A stretch of 64,000 nt of DNA from the NCBI RefSeq assembly GCF_963678635.1, contig NC_087071.1:31296141-31360140 (forward strand), read 5' to 3'. The stretch is from Symsagittifera roscoffensis. Lineage: Eukaryota > Xenacoelomorpha > Acoela > Convolutidae. The position numbers and the translations under genes are program-made. Below, piece after piece: positions 34,701-49,700 of the stretch (positions are counted from its first letter, which is position 1; the number at the start of each line of letters is the position of its first letter). Below the pieces are notes generated by a model. It saw only the letters and a list, made by a program, of their open reading frames with translations, ran no database searches and was not told where the DNA came from.

Positions 34701-37700
34701 TAAACCATTTTTGAAACGGACTTTTCTCAAAAACAATTCCCAAATCTGAAATTTATGAAATTTGGGAAATATCCCAAATCTGAAATTTTGGTTTCAATGG
34801 GTAAAATGGGTTGTGGGAAGCTCCTATGCATAAACTATTTTGCCGAAATTTTCTTTACACAAAAAGTTATGACCCTCGGAAAAGTCAATGTTTTGATATT
34901 TTGTCTTTTTTTTGAAACTTTTTGACTTCTCGAAAACAAACAAAATCTGATATCAAGGGTTTAATAAGGGCAACAGGTTGTGAGAAACCTTCGTGCAAAA
35001 GATGCTACGCCTTAGTATTTGAACAAAGAAATGTTTTTCTGAGAAATTCCTAAAATTGCAAAAATTTTCACGCGTATGTTAATAGAGCAACAATTTAGTT
35101 TTTGGGTGAAGCCCAATTGTTACACAAGCAAAGCTTTTTTTTCTAACCAAGTCGCAAATAAAAGTGCTCATTTGGTGGCACTTTTGGTATAATTCAATTA
35201 AATCATATTTAAGCTTATTTAAGAATAAAATTTTTAATAACATATGTTGCTGCTTTATTTTTGGATGGTGTTTGAAAAAAATTATCATGAAAGTGTATGG
35301 GATTTGATGTTTTTCGTTTTTTTTTGCTGCTGCTTTTGAAAGTTTTGCCCTTATCGCAGAACTTTTAATTTTTCTCAAAAACTGCTGTACCGATTTTCAA
35401 AAAAAAATGAAACCAATGGAAAAACCGGCAGCTTTTTTGTGCCTGCATACTTTGATAGTTTCTTTTCTCTTTACCTCATCACATGCTTCGAAAGTTTCAA
35501 TAGGGGGTTTTTCGGCCTAGTTGTTTTGATTTTTTCACGTTCTCAAATATTAATTGCACTATTCTGAGAAGAGGGCTTCAATAAAAACAATTATGGGGAT
35601 CTCCTCTTCTCAAGCGGCTATTCTTTAAATTCGGTAGAAAAAAAATTTGATTAGTTTTTAAAACTTATCGTTTTCTTAAAATCTACCCTTCCAGATCGGA
35701 GATTATGGGTTTAAACGAAAGAAAAATCAGTTATGCGCATCTTGCCTGCGCAAGGGGCTATGCTCTGTGTTTTTTAAGAAATTAATATAGCTTAAGAAAA
35801 TCTCAAATTTTTGAAATTTTGCCCGTTTTTCGAAACGTTATTCTTTTTTACATTTGCGATCAGTTTACTGTATTATTACAAACGTTTTTTTTTTCTAGAC
35901 TTACTCGCAATTAAAAGTGTTCAATAAAACGTTCATATATTTGAAAGTTTCACAGTAGCATTGGAAATTGCATAGCATCTGTTCTATGCTTTATTTGCGG
36001 CGGCTAGTGTTTGAAGCCTATTAAGCTTCCCTGGCTGAGTGTTTAGTTTGCGAGAGTCTTAATCACTAGGTCGCAGGTTTGAATCTCAGAGGTAGACGAA
36101 TTTTTTCTTCTGCTTCAAAAGTGAACCTGCTGGTTCTGAGGTTAATAGTTCCTTAAAATAATTATGTTGCTTAGATGTTCCCTGCGTCATCTGGTTGACC
36201 CTGTTGTTTTTTTGTAGAAAAGCTGTTTTGGACTTTGGGATTTTTTTTCAAATTTTTAACTTTTTTTTGGAAATTTAGTCAATATTTTCTAAACTACTTC
36301 TTGCTCAATCTGATATAAAGTGTTCAATCTAAATAATCAGAGTGCGGAAGTCTTCCGTCTAAAAATTAGGGTGAGAAAAGCAGAGGCTTTTCCCATGCTG
36401 TAGTAGAGAAATTTTTATGGATTTAGGAAAAGTCTCATTTTTGAAATTTTGATCGATTTTTGGAATCTTTCGTTTTTTTTCGAAAACTACCCAGTCAAAT
36501 TTTAGATTAAAACTTCAATTGATAGAGCAAGTAAAAGTTTTTTCCTTTAAATCAGCGATTAATTCCCTACTCGAGCTTAGAAACACTAGGGTTTAGCGTA
36601 AAATCCATTTTGTTGAAAAATTGAAAATTTCGAATTTTCGTATCAGTACAATATATGATTAAGTATATTTAAACTGGAAGAGCCAGCATTAGCTGGGCCA
36701 CTAGTTTACTTCCAAGCGACCGTGTGAAATTAGTGTTATCCAAGCAACAGGATTGTTCTTTGAGGCAACTAAATATAAATCAGGGGGTCCGCACATAAAA
36801 TCCCTATTTGTCCAAATCTGTTGTAGTTTGCCCATATTGTTCAAGTTCCTTGAATTGTATGTTCATTTTTTGCCGTTTAAAACGCTTTTGCAGCTTCGCT
36901 TCTTGTTTTTGATCTTTTTTTTGATAAAATGGGTTGGTTGTTGTAAGAAAAGTTGCAGTGGTGTAAGATTTTGAGATTCACAGCTTGAAGGTGATGTTAA
37001 TTCTTTCTATGATGCTCAAAATATGAGTCGTTTTCTCAGTTTCCCATATTTTTGTTACCAAATTGATATATTTTGATTATTGGCATTGTTTGGTTAGTTT
37101 TAAGTAGTAGAGTTTTTACGTAGACTACTAATGATCGAATTACGCTTGTTATTAGCAAGCATTATCAGGTCGGATTATGTTTTTTTTTGCAAGTTAACTA
37201 CCTGTGTAACAAAATCTTTTCGAATTATTTGGCCAGTAGCTCTTTTTTGAGCACGTTTCTGAGCAAGTTTAGAGCCTGTTTCTACTTTGAAGAAACATCC
37301 TAGTCGAAATTTGTTGTTTTTATAATATTGTGCTTTTAAATTTATTGAAGCAAATTTGGCATGTTTTACTTTTTTATTTTCTCTTTTTTTGGCCGATTCG
37401 GTAAGGTTTCAGCTTTTAGTTTATCGGTTTATTGCCTTGACATTGCGTCATAATCTATGAATGTGTGTTTGGAGGACTTGGAAATTTGAGTTTTAAATTG
37501 TTTTGTAGCCCCAAAACTTGTTTTCTGGAAAAAAAAAAGTCGGGTTAACTTTCGTCTGCTCAATTATTTTCGGCTTAGTTACCGCTGTGTAAGTTTTGAC
37601 AATGATGAGACATTGGCAATGGTCTTTATTGAAATGTTTTCTTGAACTTTTTCGAATCGAGGCAAATGTATGAAAACATTGGCCATTTTTTGCTTGCAAT

Positions 37701-40700
37701 TTTTTTCGTTTTAACGGTTTTCGTGCTTATTTTGTCCGCTAGCTTATTGTGTTGTATCGCGAATGGCGTAAAACACCGCTTCGCTTCTGTGTAAAAATGT
37801 AGTTTTTAATTTTTCTTTGATTTCGTCTGAGTTTTACCATCAAAACTATTCCAGGGACGGAAAATGCGTGAAACTTGTTTTTGATTAACTTTTCTTCAAG
37901 GTATTTATTTGATTTTTCGTTGGTAGATCTTCCTAAAAAGTCTGTTTTATGACACAGTGAATCTCGATTTTGTTGCTTTATTGACGTATTTCAATGACGT
38001 CAGTTGATTTGTAAAATGCTTTGAATTATAAATTTAATTATTTTTAGACGAACAGCGTCAAAAGATCTAAACATAATGCGTGCTACTTCAAAACTCGTAA
38101 AAAGCAAATGCGGAATTGTTTTTTTTTTGCTCTGAAAATTCTATTTGAGGCATTTTAATTTCGTTTTTAAGTTCCTATTAGTCTTTCATGGAGAGACAAA
38201 TTTCTAATCAAGATAGACAAAAATTTGTTATCAAATAGACGAACTTCTATCAAATTTTTTGGATAATTGAATTGACTTCAGTTACGAATCGTCGAACAAT
38301 TACTACCACCAATTTCTATGTCAATTACGCTGCTTGACGTTTCTAAATTAGTTTTTAGTCTGAGAATATTTGCTTGCTGAGAAAATGAAGTGAAAGTTAA
38401 TTAGAAAATAGAGATCATAACATAGACGCTTCATTAGAGCATAGATATTGTAGATACTTAATGGTCTTTGTTTGATTGGCTCTGTCCTTTTTTGGTATAC
38501 CTAAAATGCACAAGTATTATTAGTTTTGTGACGTTGTTACGCATCGGTAGTGATGGTGACTATCAATAGCAGTCATATGATTGCGGGTTCAAATCGCACT
38601 TGAGCCGCAATTTACACGGTGAGCACCATTGTAAGATGACCATACCTTAGTTAACCTTAAAACATTTGCCTGCGGGTGAAGCCTCTCGCTGGCTAACTGA
38701 AAAAAGAAGTAATAGCAAAAAATCTTTCACCAGACGCATTTGTGAAATCATGCAACTAAACATGTCTGAATTTTTCGTGTTTTCGTCGAGAGTTCTGAAA
38801 TCTGATTGGCCGAAAAGAGGTTCTTTCATCAGGTTATTCTGCCACAAGGCATTCCTTTCTTGAGTAGTTCTCTCTGAAAAAATGTGCCTTCCTTAGAAGT
38901 ACTAGAGCACTCTAGCTTGATTGCATTTTCAGGTGTAGTTAGTTGAATTTAAGCGCCTTAATCAGCTTGCTAGACAGGTCTATTTGAGATGCTTATCTAA
39001 TTAGACTTGACGTGACGTAATTAGGTTACAGATTGCGTAGGTGATTCCAAAAAAGGTGCTTAATAGAAAAAGTAGTATGGTTCTTTTCATTTCATTGCTT
39101 AAGAACTAGTAAGCATTAAGTAGTTTTATTTAAATATTCTTAAGAGACTTTTTCAAACATGAAAGATCGACGCATTTTTTCGAAATACTTTTCGGAAATC
39201 TGAAAGTCATTGTTTCCGGTTGGATCAAATATTTAAAAAAATAGTGGTGCTCAGATTTTTTTTTATAAATACGACTCACCGGCAAGTGTATCAATAGAAA
39301 TTGAGCTTTGAAAATATTCTAGATGAACTGAGAAAATCATTTCTAAAACTGATGTTTTTAAGTCTCATTGTTAGTTTTATTGGGATTTGGGAATATCATA
39401 GGGTCATAGGGGGGAGCTATTCTCGGCTAGACATACCTAGTTGATTTGATTGACCTCAATTACCAACATTTGATATGTCTATTACGTTGATTGACATAAA
39501 CAGATTAGTTTTAAGTCTGAAAAATAGTACTTGGTTGAAAAACAGACATCTTTTACAAATTAGGTCTCAGAAGACATGCCACTCATCAGAGCGTAGATTA
39601 TGGTATGACTAGCAATTCCCTTCATACCTTCAATTGACATACTGATCATTTAGCAGAATAATTTGACATTACTCAAATCTGATTGTCTGAAAGAGCATAC
39701 GAAGCGTGCTTTTGAAATATTCATTTGCAATTCGGTTGTTTTTTTAATTTATTTCAAACTAAATTATTCAAATTGAGTTAATTTTTGGGAAAACTTGAAA
39801 AATTTATATTGCTTTCAAAAGTGTCGGGGGAATATTACGTAGTTTTTTCTCTCTAAAATTGCACAATGAATGGAAACTGAAAAGTGTGTCTGCTTATTGA
39901 CATGCCTACTTTTCCGTTTACTGCTCTATCTGAAGATCATTATGTTTCATTGATGCACATGGAAGTCGCATGGTATGAACAAGTAGTTATGAAAAAAAAG
40001 GAAATTCTAGCTTGATTGGATTCTCAGGTCTAATTAGTGGTGGTCAAGTAATGTAATCAGTTTGCTAGACTGGTCGATTTCTTGTCTTTGTTCAATTGAT
40101 CATGGCGTAACATCCTGAAGTGATAAAAACGAGCTGAACAAATTCATTCGGTTTGAACAAAGATTTTTTCAGTCGTCTATACAGAATTATCCGTGCAAAG
40201 CCACTTTGAGAAAAATATATATTTTATAGAATATAAGGGAATCCAGACAACTGCCGCTTTTTTAAGCTGCTTCAATGTTTTCTTTCTTTTTTTGATAATC
40301 TTCTGTAGGATCTTTTTTATCAGAGTGTTCAGATTTCAATATATTCTTCTTCTTTTTGATTTTTTTATATTACTTTCAGGTCGTGTGGTTTTTAGTTTGT
40401 TTTCTTTTCAAGACCAAATTTTAGATTCTAGTGCTTTAACTTTGATTTTATTTACTTCAAACTCTTTTTGTAAATAGACGGAGAATTGTTGTCTCCGGCG
40501 CAAGTAATTTGAAACAAAAAATTTATTTTTAGTTTCAAAAGCGGATTTGCTCTCAAGAGCCAATGAATCTAAAGAAGCCTCTTAAATAAATCGTGATTTT
40601 TTCTCTTGATTTGTTTTTTCTTTCAAGAAAAATCCTAAAGCTTGCTGACGCTCAAAATTTTTTTTGCGCAGTTTGACATTTGATTTCTTTTCAACTTCAG

Positions 40701-43700
40701 TTACTTTCCTCTGGAAAAATTTTGAGTTTTTTCTATCAAGGCATATCATAACAGATCGAAAAAATTGAAGCTTAAAGTTAACTTATTTTTTGTTGATTTT
40801 TCGATAACAATCTGAAATTATTTTGTCTTTGAACTCATTCAAAGACAAAATAATAAATACATTTCCGATCATGCCAATGACATGATTTTTGTAAGCCGAA
40901 CTGAATCATCAACGAATCTCTTTTTAAGAGAAAAACACATCAGAAACTTAACAGAAAAACTTTACGTTCAATATATCTGTAAAGAAAACTCACTTATCGG
41001 TTGATTTAACTGCTATTTACTCTAGCCAGCTTGCGAAGCATAGTGTAATCGTACGATTCTTCTTTTTTTCTAAACTAATTTGCATATAAAACTGTTCACT
41101 TGAAGTGCTCACTTATTTGGTGGCACTTTTTCTATAATCACTATCTGTAGCATTGGAAAGTTTGTTTTAGTTCGCGTTTAAGTTTGTTTTAGTTCATATT
41201 TTTCTTTGTTTGATTTTCAGCAAGAAGTCTCAAAATTGGTTCACGGGCAAATTCTGTTTTAGAGGTTTGACTTTGGACTTACTTTTTCTAATTCAATTCT
41301 CATTCATTTGCAATTGGAAGTGTTAGTGGTACAAAAACATGGTATTGTTTTTTTAGTTTCAGATGACAAATATATTTTATAGATGTCCCAAAGTAACAAA
41401 AAGTTACTATTGATTCATTTTTTTTTCAGATTAAGTTAGTTGAATCAAGAAAGTTTCCATCATTTGAAGTTTTTAAAATATTAAGTGTTTTAAGGTGCTA
41501 CATGTTTTTTGATATTTGATTTTTTCTAAATCTGTCGTTTTCTCTGCTTTGTGGGTTGTATCATGATTTTACCAGTGTCTAAACTACCGCATCTAAGTAG
41601 TAGTATATAAGTGGAGTACTTTTCGTGACGTAATTATTTTTTGAAATAAATTTCGGATTCGTGGTTTTCGGCATAGTTTCAGTCAGGTTCATTTTTTTGT
41701 TTTTCTAAATTGGCATTCAGTTTATCTGGTACTAATTTTTATCGGCCTACTTTGTTGAACATGGATTTTTTTCTGAAATTTTTTTATCATTGAAAGTTCT
41801 GTAATTTGTCATTTTTCCTTTATACTATAATTGAAAATTTTTTACTAGTTGAAAGATCTGTAATTTGTCAATTCTGATTTTTGGTATATTATCAGTTTTT
41901 TTCTTCGATTAAACGATTTTGGCTGATGTTGTATTGTACTCAACTTATTCTATGTAGTTGTGAGGGCTCGAAAGTTGTTGTAATACAAAAAAGGCATATG
42001 AAATTTTTTTTTCATTTTCTGCAAAAAATTTTAGTTCGATAGAAAACTATTTTTTCTATTTTCAAAAAAGGTTAATGAAAAGTCCACCCACTCCTTTTTG
42101 CGGATAATCCTTGAGTATATTTTTCTATTTTGGCCTACTGTCTACAGCCTTCGAAAAAGTCTGTGGGGGAATTTTGACCCATATGTTTGGATCTCTTCTC
42201 TTTTTCTCAAAAACTACTTTGCGTTACTTTACACAAAAAAATAATTTGCGTTGAATAGTGTATGTTTGAGTTTTTGACCTTTATTTGAATTTTTTGACTT
42301 TTCTCAAAAAATGCCTCCCAAATGTTGAGTTTTTGCGTTCAAATGAAACGACAAGTTGTTTGAGTCTTCTTTTCTTCATTAGCGGCTACAGCCAATTTTT
42401 TACACAAAAAATTATGTTGTTAGGTAAGCAAGTTTTTTATTTATTGGCTGTTTTTAGAAACTTTTTGACTTTTCTCGAAAACTACTCTGCCAATTCTTAA
42501 GTTAAGTGTTAAACCGAGAATGCTGCGTTGGGAGTTTCCTATGCTCAAGTGGCTACGACCTTCGTTTAGCAGAAAAACGTTATGGATTTTGGAAAGTCAT
42601 GTTTTTACACTTTTGACTGTATGTTTGTAACTTTTTGAATTTACTTAGAAACTACCGTATCAAATCTGAGATGAAGGGTTCAATCGAAAGAGCCGGTTGC
42701 AATGTTTTTTTTCTATTTCTCTTTTATTTTTTTGTTTGAAAAATATATCCATGGGAACATTCCTATTTCAATGTTCCACATATACTCAATATTGCGAAAT
42801 TTTTGAAATGCATAATTTATACATGACTTGACTCATATCTTCCCATTTGTTGCACGCGAAGTTCATGTGGTTGTCTTTAATTTTTTTGTTGCATTTCAAA
42901 TTAATACATGCATAATTTATGCGTTTAGTGTTTTGTGCTTCTGAATCTTTTGCGGCTTTCTCGCTTTTGCTCGCGAAGCTGCTGCTTCGTCTCTGTGTTT
43001 TTATTATCACTAATCGAAAATGTCGAAGTTCCAGGCTTAAGTTCAGATCCGCTCAACAAACCAACCACGACACAAGAAACGACTCAATTTAAAAAGTATA
43101 ATTTATAAAGTATATATATATAAAGAAGGAACGTTATCAAATAAGTAATAACCAATTATTTGATTATCACGAAAATTCAAGTTTTATTGTTTTCTGTTGG
43201 TTGTGAGATGAAATTATTTGAAGAAAAGTCCAAAACTTAGACAGATACGGTAGTAATGGTAACTTGGTCGATTCGACAACAGATATCCTGGTGTAAGGAA
43301 AAGAAAAAGGCTATCAAAAAAGTTGGAAAAAAAGAATGCGCTAGACAACTTCGACTACTCAGTAAAACTAAATTTTCAAGGCTTGATCTGAAAAATAAGA
43401 AAAAGACTAATATACATTGTAAGACGTAATTTTTGCTTCAATCGCTCAAAATTAGACTGACTCAAAAATTCTAACTTTTTGAAATATTTTGGTTTCGTTC
43501 GAATCACGACTATAAGGGATTCAATATGAGACATCGTTCGACTCATTTAGGTAAATATTTGTTGTATCTGGTTTATGTGGAAAAAAAAACGAAAACACCC
43601 GAAGGCAAAAGTTCCTCCCCATTTTCAATGGTCGGAACAGGAAAATTTTTTCTCCTTTTCCTCAGGTTTTTGTTGCTTTATTACCCACATTTTCTATATT

Positions 43701-46700
43701 ACTACCTTCTTTATTACCCCAAAGTTCAGATAATTTTCTGCTGTTGTGCCATTTACACTCTTTTTTCGATTTGAAAAATTGTTCAAAATCGACTTAAACT
43801 ACAAATATAATTTTAAAAAATCTTGTTTTTAAAATTTGTTATTCAACTAAACAAGAGTGGACGTTAGAAGACCAGATGATGGTTCCGATGTCGGCCCTCT
43901 TGGAAGCTCATTAGGTTTATTTAATAAATTTTTAAATTAAAATGTTAAATTGATAATGCTGACTGGAGAAATATTTTTTCGTTGTCTTTCGAAGTGTAGC
44001 TTCGCGTCTATATTATTTTCATTCGAGATGCGATGCGTAAATCTTTTTTTTAGTCGACCGTGTTGTTTTTTTTTCAGGGCGGCACTTTTATCGGAACTGC
44101 AAGATGCAAGGAATTCCGCGAGAAGCCCGGGAGACTGCGTGCTGCTCGCAACCTCATCAACAAAGGCATCACAAACCTGGTGGTCATAGGAGGAGATGGA
44201 AGTCTGACTGGGGCCAATTTGTTCAGGGAGGAGTGGCCTACTCTTGTTGAGGAGTTACATGAGAAAGGTAGCTGTTTTTTTTTCGACCGTGTAGAGAGGA
44301 ACTTTTGAGATTCGGATAACATCGCAGCAATTCAGATCCTCCCCTTCAGATCGCAGCAATTGACATTATCTGAATTGATGTATAACATGAAAGTTATTAC
44401 AAAGGCTTACATTTTTCTTGAAGATTTATCAGTATTGAGAAAAAGCTGCTTCCAATTTTTGTTTCAATATTTTTCTACTGAATCTCTTTTTTTAAATTTC
44501 CCTGCGGGACCAAAGTTTACATTTTCTTTCATCTTTCTCCGCTTGGGTTCTTTTTATTGAAAAAAATTCATACATCAAAGATTCTTAATTTTCCAAGAGC
44601 TTCAAAGGGTCGATGAACGTAGTTCAGTGTAATTTTTAAGAGCCGATGAACGTAGTTCAGTGTTTTATATAGGTCGTGATAATTTTTTTTTCAGAAAGTC
44701 TTCAAATTTGTTCAGGCTCAAAATTACTTGTTGCCGGTTCGACCTTTGATGTTTTTCAATTTCAGTTCATTTTTTTGTTTAAAGGAAGGCAAACTCCACT
44801 ATCGAACTGCGAAAATGTATAGGTCACGAAAATCGTGATTGACATGACATCTAGAAGTGGAGTTTAAATATCGAGCTTCCCGGCGAAATAAAATTTTTCA
44901 CCTATTGATCCAGTTTTTTCAAGTTGGGTTTTTTTTTATACATAAAATTGATTATAAGTTGTACTTGAACTATAAAGAGCTTTAAAACTATCTATTTTTA
45001 AAATTTTACTTTGAAATTCGAAACTTTGAAATTCCAGTGTTTCCAAGTCCGTATTTGCACGTCCGTATTTTTTTGCTGTGTACTTGCGTTCACTGACTCT
45101 TTTCCTACAGTCTGTCGGCTAATTTCTTAGTAACTGAAAATGCTTGATTATACCGAAAGAGTAGATGTTATTTTCTATTCATGAAAACTTTTTTGCATCT
45201 GCGCTTAAATTAGCAAATCGGTAATTGCTCAGTGTAAGGCACACGATTGTAAAAACGCCCTAAAAAATAATTAGTCGCTGCATGTCTTTAGCGGAATCGA
45301 TTGCGCCCCGTCATAAATATGCCACCTTAAAAATTAATTAGTCGCTGCATGTCTTTAGCGGAATCGATTGCGCCCCGTCATAAATATGCCACCTTAAAAA
45401 TTAATTAGTCGCTGCATGTCTTTAGCGGAATCGATTGCGCCCCGTCATAAATATGCCACCTTAAAAATTAATTAGTCGCTGCATGTCTTTAGCGGAATCG
45501 ATTGCGCCCCGTCATAAATATGCCACCTTAAAAATTAATTAGTCGCTGCATGTCTTTAGCGGAATCGATTGCGCTCCATCATAAATATGCCACATTTGAA
45601 TTACATTAATTTTTTTCTTTCGGATTCTAGAATTTCTATTGAATTCCGATTTTCCACATAAATTGCCACAATTAGCTAGTAAATGTCGCGCCTTTGAGTT
45701 GATTTATTCAGATGGTAATGACCTGCTTATAAATTAAATTGATTTTAGAGTAAAAATACTAGTACGCAGACGGACGGTGTAATGTGAATCAATACTTGTT
45801 GAGATGAAAACTTGAGATTTAAGGATTAGCATAGTTTGGTAAATTACGGAGGCTATTTTCATATCAGAAATCACAACTCGCAGAAATTTCCAATCATCAA
45901 AAATCCTCTAATTTACCAAATGTGCTTGTCTTGAATATCCAATTGTAATTGGATAATTTCAACTTTCTTTTGGGAACGTATGTCTTTATGACCCTTATGT
46001 GGATATTTTGCGGCGCATAGAATATTAATTTCCTGAAATAATAATCGCAATGCCAGTGAATGAGACTGATAAAATCAGCAAATGTTGTAAATAACCGAAA
46101 CATCTGTTTTGTTAATGGTGTTATAAGATAGGTAAATAAATTTTTTATTGGAAAACAAGCTTTCTAAATTGACCAACAAAGTGTTCATGCGCCATTGCCA
46201 TGCGATTCTGATACCAGTGAGGTTGAAAGGATGTTTATTTTTGTTTTACGAGCTTTGAAAACAAAAAGGAGCAGACGTGAATGAAACAAGACTGCTCGTA
46301 TTACAGGGACGCCATGAGTGGTCCGACTGCCCTCTAACGTCTATGGCACAGTGTTCAATTTAAAATAAACTGATGAAATTAGAGAAATGTTTTTTGAAAA
46401 TCATCCCCTCAAGCTATTGAAAGTAAAAGTGATTTTTTTAAGCGATAGTAACATATTAACTAGAATAAATAGCATGACTCAATTCAATTTCGAACAAATT
46501 TTTTTCAGCGTGAGTTATCCCAAATTGGCAATTTTTAAACCCTAGTAACTTGAGGAAAAACGGTCGCAGTTAAAATAACTTTTTAAGTTTGAGCTCAGGA
46601 GAATAATACTTAATACCTGTCAGATATTATGAAAAAAATTCAGCCGAAAATGGTCTGGAGAAAAAATACCCGAGGACAATTTTTTCGTCTTTTTCTTCGA

Positions 46701-49700
46701 AATTAGTCGAAACCTATTATGATTTGACTTCTCGTATACCAGTGCGCAGCTCTGAAAGTTTTAGTTGCACTTTAACGCCAATAAAAAAAATTAGCTTGAA
46801 AAATTGCTAAAATAATTTTTGAATTTTTTTTTATCTCCCTACACGCTAATGTAAAAGACTAAGGGATGACTTAAGCGTCTCTTTTCCCAATAAATAAGAC
46901 TACATTTCTTGCTTCATTTCAAATTAATCCGCCGCTTAGGTGTTTAAAAGAACGCTTTATTTCGCGCGTTAATTATCCCAAATTAGGAATATTCAAAGCA
47001 ACATAGCCTTACCAGAAATTATTACTGAATTTTTTGTTGCCGCGACATTTAAGAAAGGGACATTTCAGCCAATTTGAAATTTAAAAAATTCGGCTAAAAA
47101 GTCCAAGCAATTCAGCCGGAGACATTTTGGCCAATTTATCATTGCAGCAATAATTCTAAATTTCATCGAATACAAACGGCATTGGCAGGTAGCGAACGCT
47201 TGCTTAGCTCCGTTACATTCGTCATAAGAGTAATAAGGCGCAAGAATTAGTGTTTTTTGCTAAAATTTAGATTGTTTCAGATGTCTCAAAATGAAATTGA
47301 CTTGAATGTATCAATCTTTCAGGTGGTATAAAAGATTCTGTCAAAAAGCTAGTCAAAAGTTGAAAATTGACTGAATAAAAAACAAGCTAAGTATAAGTTT
47401 TTCGAATTTTCTTCAGAAGTCGGAAAAAATATATTTTGGTATATCAGAAAAATAATCCGAATTGGGCAGGCTAATAAAATTTGTTTCGGATAACTTCAGC
47501 AATAGCGGACCCGATTTTGATTCCCAAATGAATAGAATGATTTTTTACTTGATACGTTCAGGAGCTACTATTTTTGCATTTCTGATTTAGTTTTTGGATC
47601 AAATGTCTAAATTCGGATTGCCCTAATGGCTCCAGTTGCTCGCCCATGAGTTTCCACTACAGATTCTGTCGGCAATTGTAGAACACCAATAATAATCATA
47701 TAAATAATATTAATAATAATAATAAAAAAGCTTCAAAAAAATTTGAGGCTGTAATTCAATTTGTGGGGCTTGTTTTTTGAGTTAGCCCTAATCCCAATTT
47801 TATACCAACCAGTCATTTTTATACCAATTCTTTTACCTACTCTTGTTTTTTGTGAGATTATTTGAGACTTCCTGGTCCAGTGTTATTTATTGCATTGCAG
47901 GTGAAATTACATCAGTGCAGAAGGAGTACAACTCCCACTTGCAAATTGTGGGCCTGGTGGGGTCCATTGACAATGACTTCTGTGGCACAGACATGACCAT
48001 AGGGGCGGACACTGCCTTACACAGAATACTAGAGTGTGCAGATGCACTCAAGACCACGGCGCTCAGGTGAGTTTATAGTGGGCAATTAGGAACTAAAAGT
48101 AACCAACCAAAGTTTTCTTCAAGCAGCGCAGAAAGTTCCGATCTCACACTAGCCTAAAAAAGCAAGTGTTTTTTCACCGAATTTATTTAAATGTTGAATT
48201 TTTTTCTACGTAGCAGGAGTGTTTGTAAAATAAGCTGCTAAAATAGGTTTTAATATCTGGAGTAAGTTCTAAAATAAGATAGTTGTAAGATGATGCTGAA
48301 ATGACTTAGTATTCAGATCACTTTAAAGTGGTAAGGAACGAAGTGATTTTGATTTATCACTTCTTTAGGTCGTCGATTTTTGACAAAACGAAGAAGAATT
48401 ACGCATTCAAATAGCGAATGTGCAAATGGAGCGAAAAAAAAATGTTAATGACTTTTAGTAACAAAAGAGGACTTTAATTTTTAAGAGTCAATGAACATAG
48501 TTCAGACTCTTAAGTAGGTCTTGATGTTTTTTTTCGTAAAAGTTTATTCAGGCTCAAATTTATTTTTTCGCGGTTTGATTTTAATTTTTTTTAAGTTGAG
48601 TTCATTTCCTCTGTTGAAGGGAAGGCAAACTGCACTATCGAGCAACAAAAGCGAAAAATGTGATCGACTTCTTGTTTCAAATGTGGAATTAAATTTTCAG
48701 ATTTCCCAGCGTTATAAAAACTACTTTTTGATCCAGTTTTCTCAAATTGGGTGAATTGTATAGTGCTGATTTAAATTAACCGGACAAAACGCGTTAAACT
48801 TGTTGTTTAAAACGCATTTTTCTCAAATTGGGTTGAGTTAAGGTGAAAACTTATCAAGAAAAACTTGCTTAAAATTTTAGCAGAATTAATATGGTGTAAT
48901 TTGTTTTGCAAAATTCGGGCCCAAAATTTTGCCCCAAAAATGGGTCATTTTGGCTTTTCTTAGTTAATCAAAAATTACGCCGAAAATACCCACTCGATCA
49001 CACTCATAATTATATCAAAGTGAGCCCCTTACGTAGCCCAACAAACTTTAAGAAGGGTATAATCTCCAAAATATTGTATAAGTTAATTTATTTTTGTTTG
49101 GTAGACAAAAAAGGTCATTTTTACTATGTAAAATACCAACTTTTTATTTAAAAACATTTTTTTAAACAGTTTGCAATTTTTTTTGGAGATTATACCCTTC
49201 TTAAAGTTTGTTGGGCTATGTAAGTTTTGATATAATTGGTATTTTCGGCGTAGTTTTTGATTAACTAAAAAAAGCCAAAATGACCCATTTTTGGGGTAAA
49301 ATTTTGGGCCCGAATTTCGCAAAACAAATACACGATATTAATTCTGCTAAAATTTTAAGCGAGTTTTGTCTTCATAAGTTTTCACCTAAACTCAACCCAA
49401 TTTGAGAAAAATGCGTTTTAAATTTCAAGTTAAACGCGTTTTGTCCGGTTAATTTAAATCAGCACTGTATCAACAAAGTGCCAATCATGAAGTGTTCTTA
49501 ATTACAGAGAGCCTTAAAGCCATTTCTTTTTTTTTGAAACTCGAAAATTGAAGTTTTTTTCAAAAACAAGCCAGTATTTCGTTGTTTACTTGCGTTCATA
49601 GACTCTTTTCGAACTGCCTGTTGTGCATATGTTTTCTGTTTACTTGCGTTCATTGACTCTTTTCCAACTGTCTGTTGCTATGTTCAGATTTCCCAGCCGA

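Noticed and set aside
40193-40477. 94-codon hydrophobic frame in PFK intron 3
   Set aside because: Phe/Leu-rich translation expected from T-rich DNA; no codon-like composition or motif.
43950-44322. Open frames overlapping PFK exon 4 in other frames and on the minus strand
   Set aside because: They are shadows of the exon; only the frame with GGDGSLTG matches a known protein.
45262-45595. CRISPR-like regular repeat
   Set aside because: Repeats are directly contiguous with no unique spacers, and the DNA is eukaryotic.
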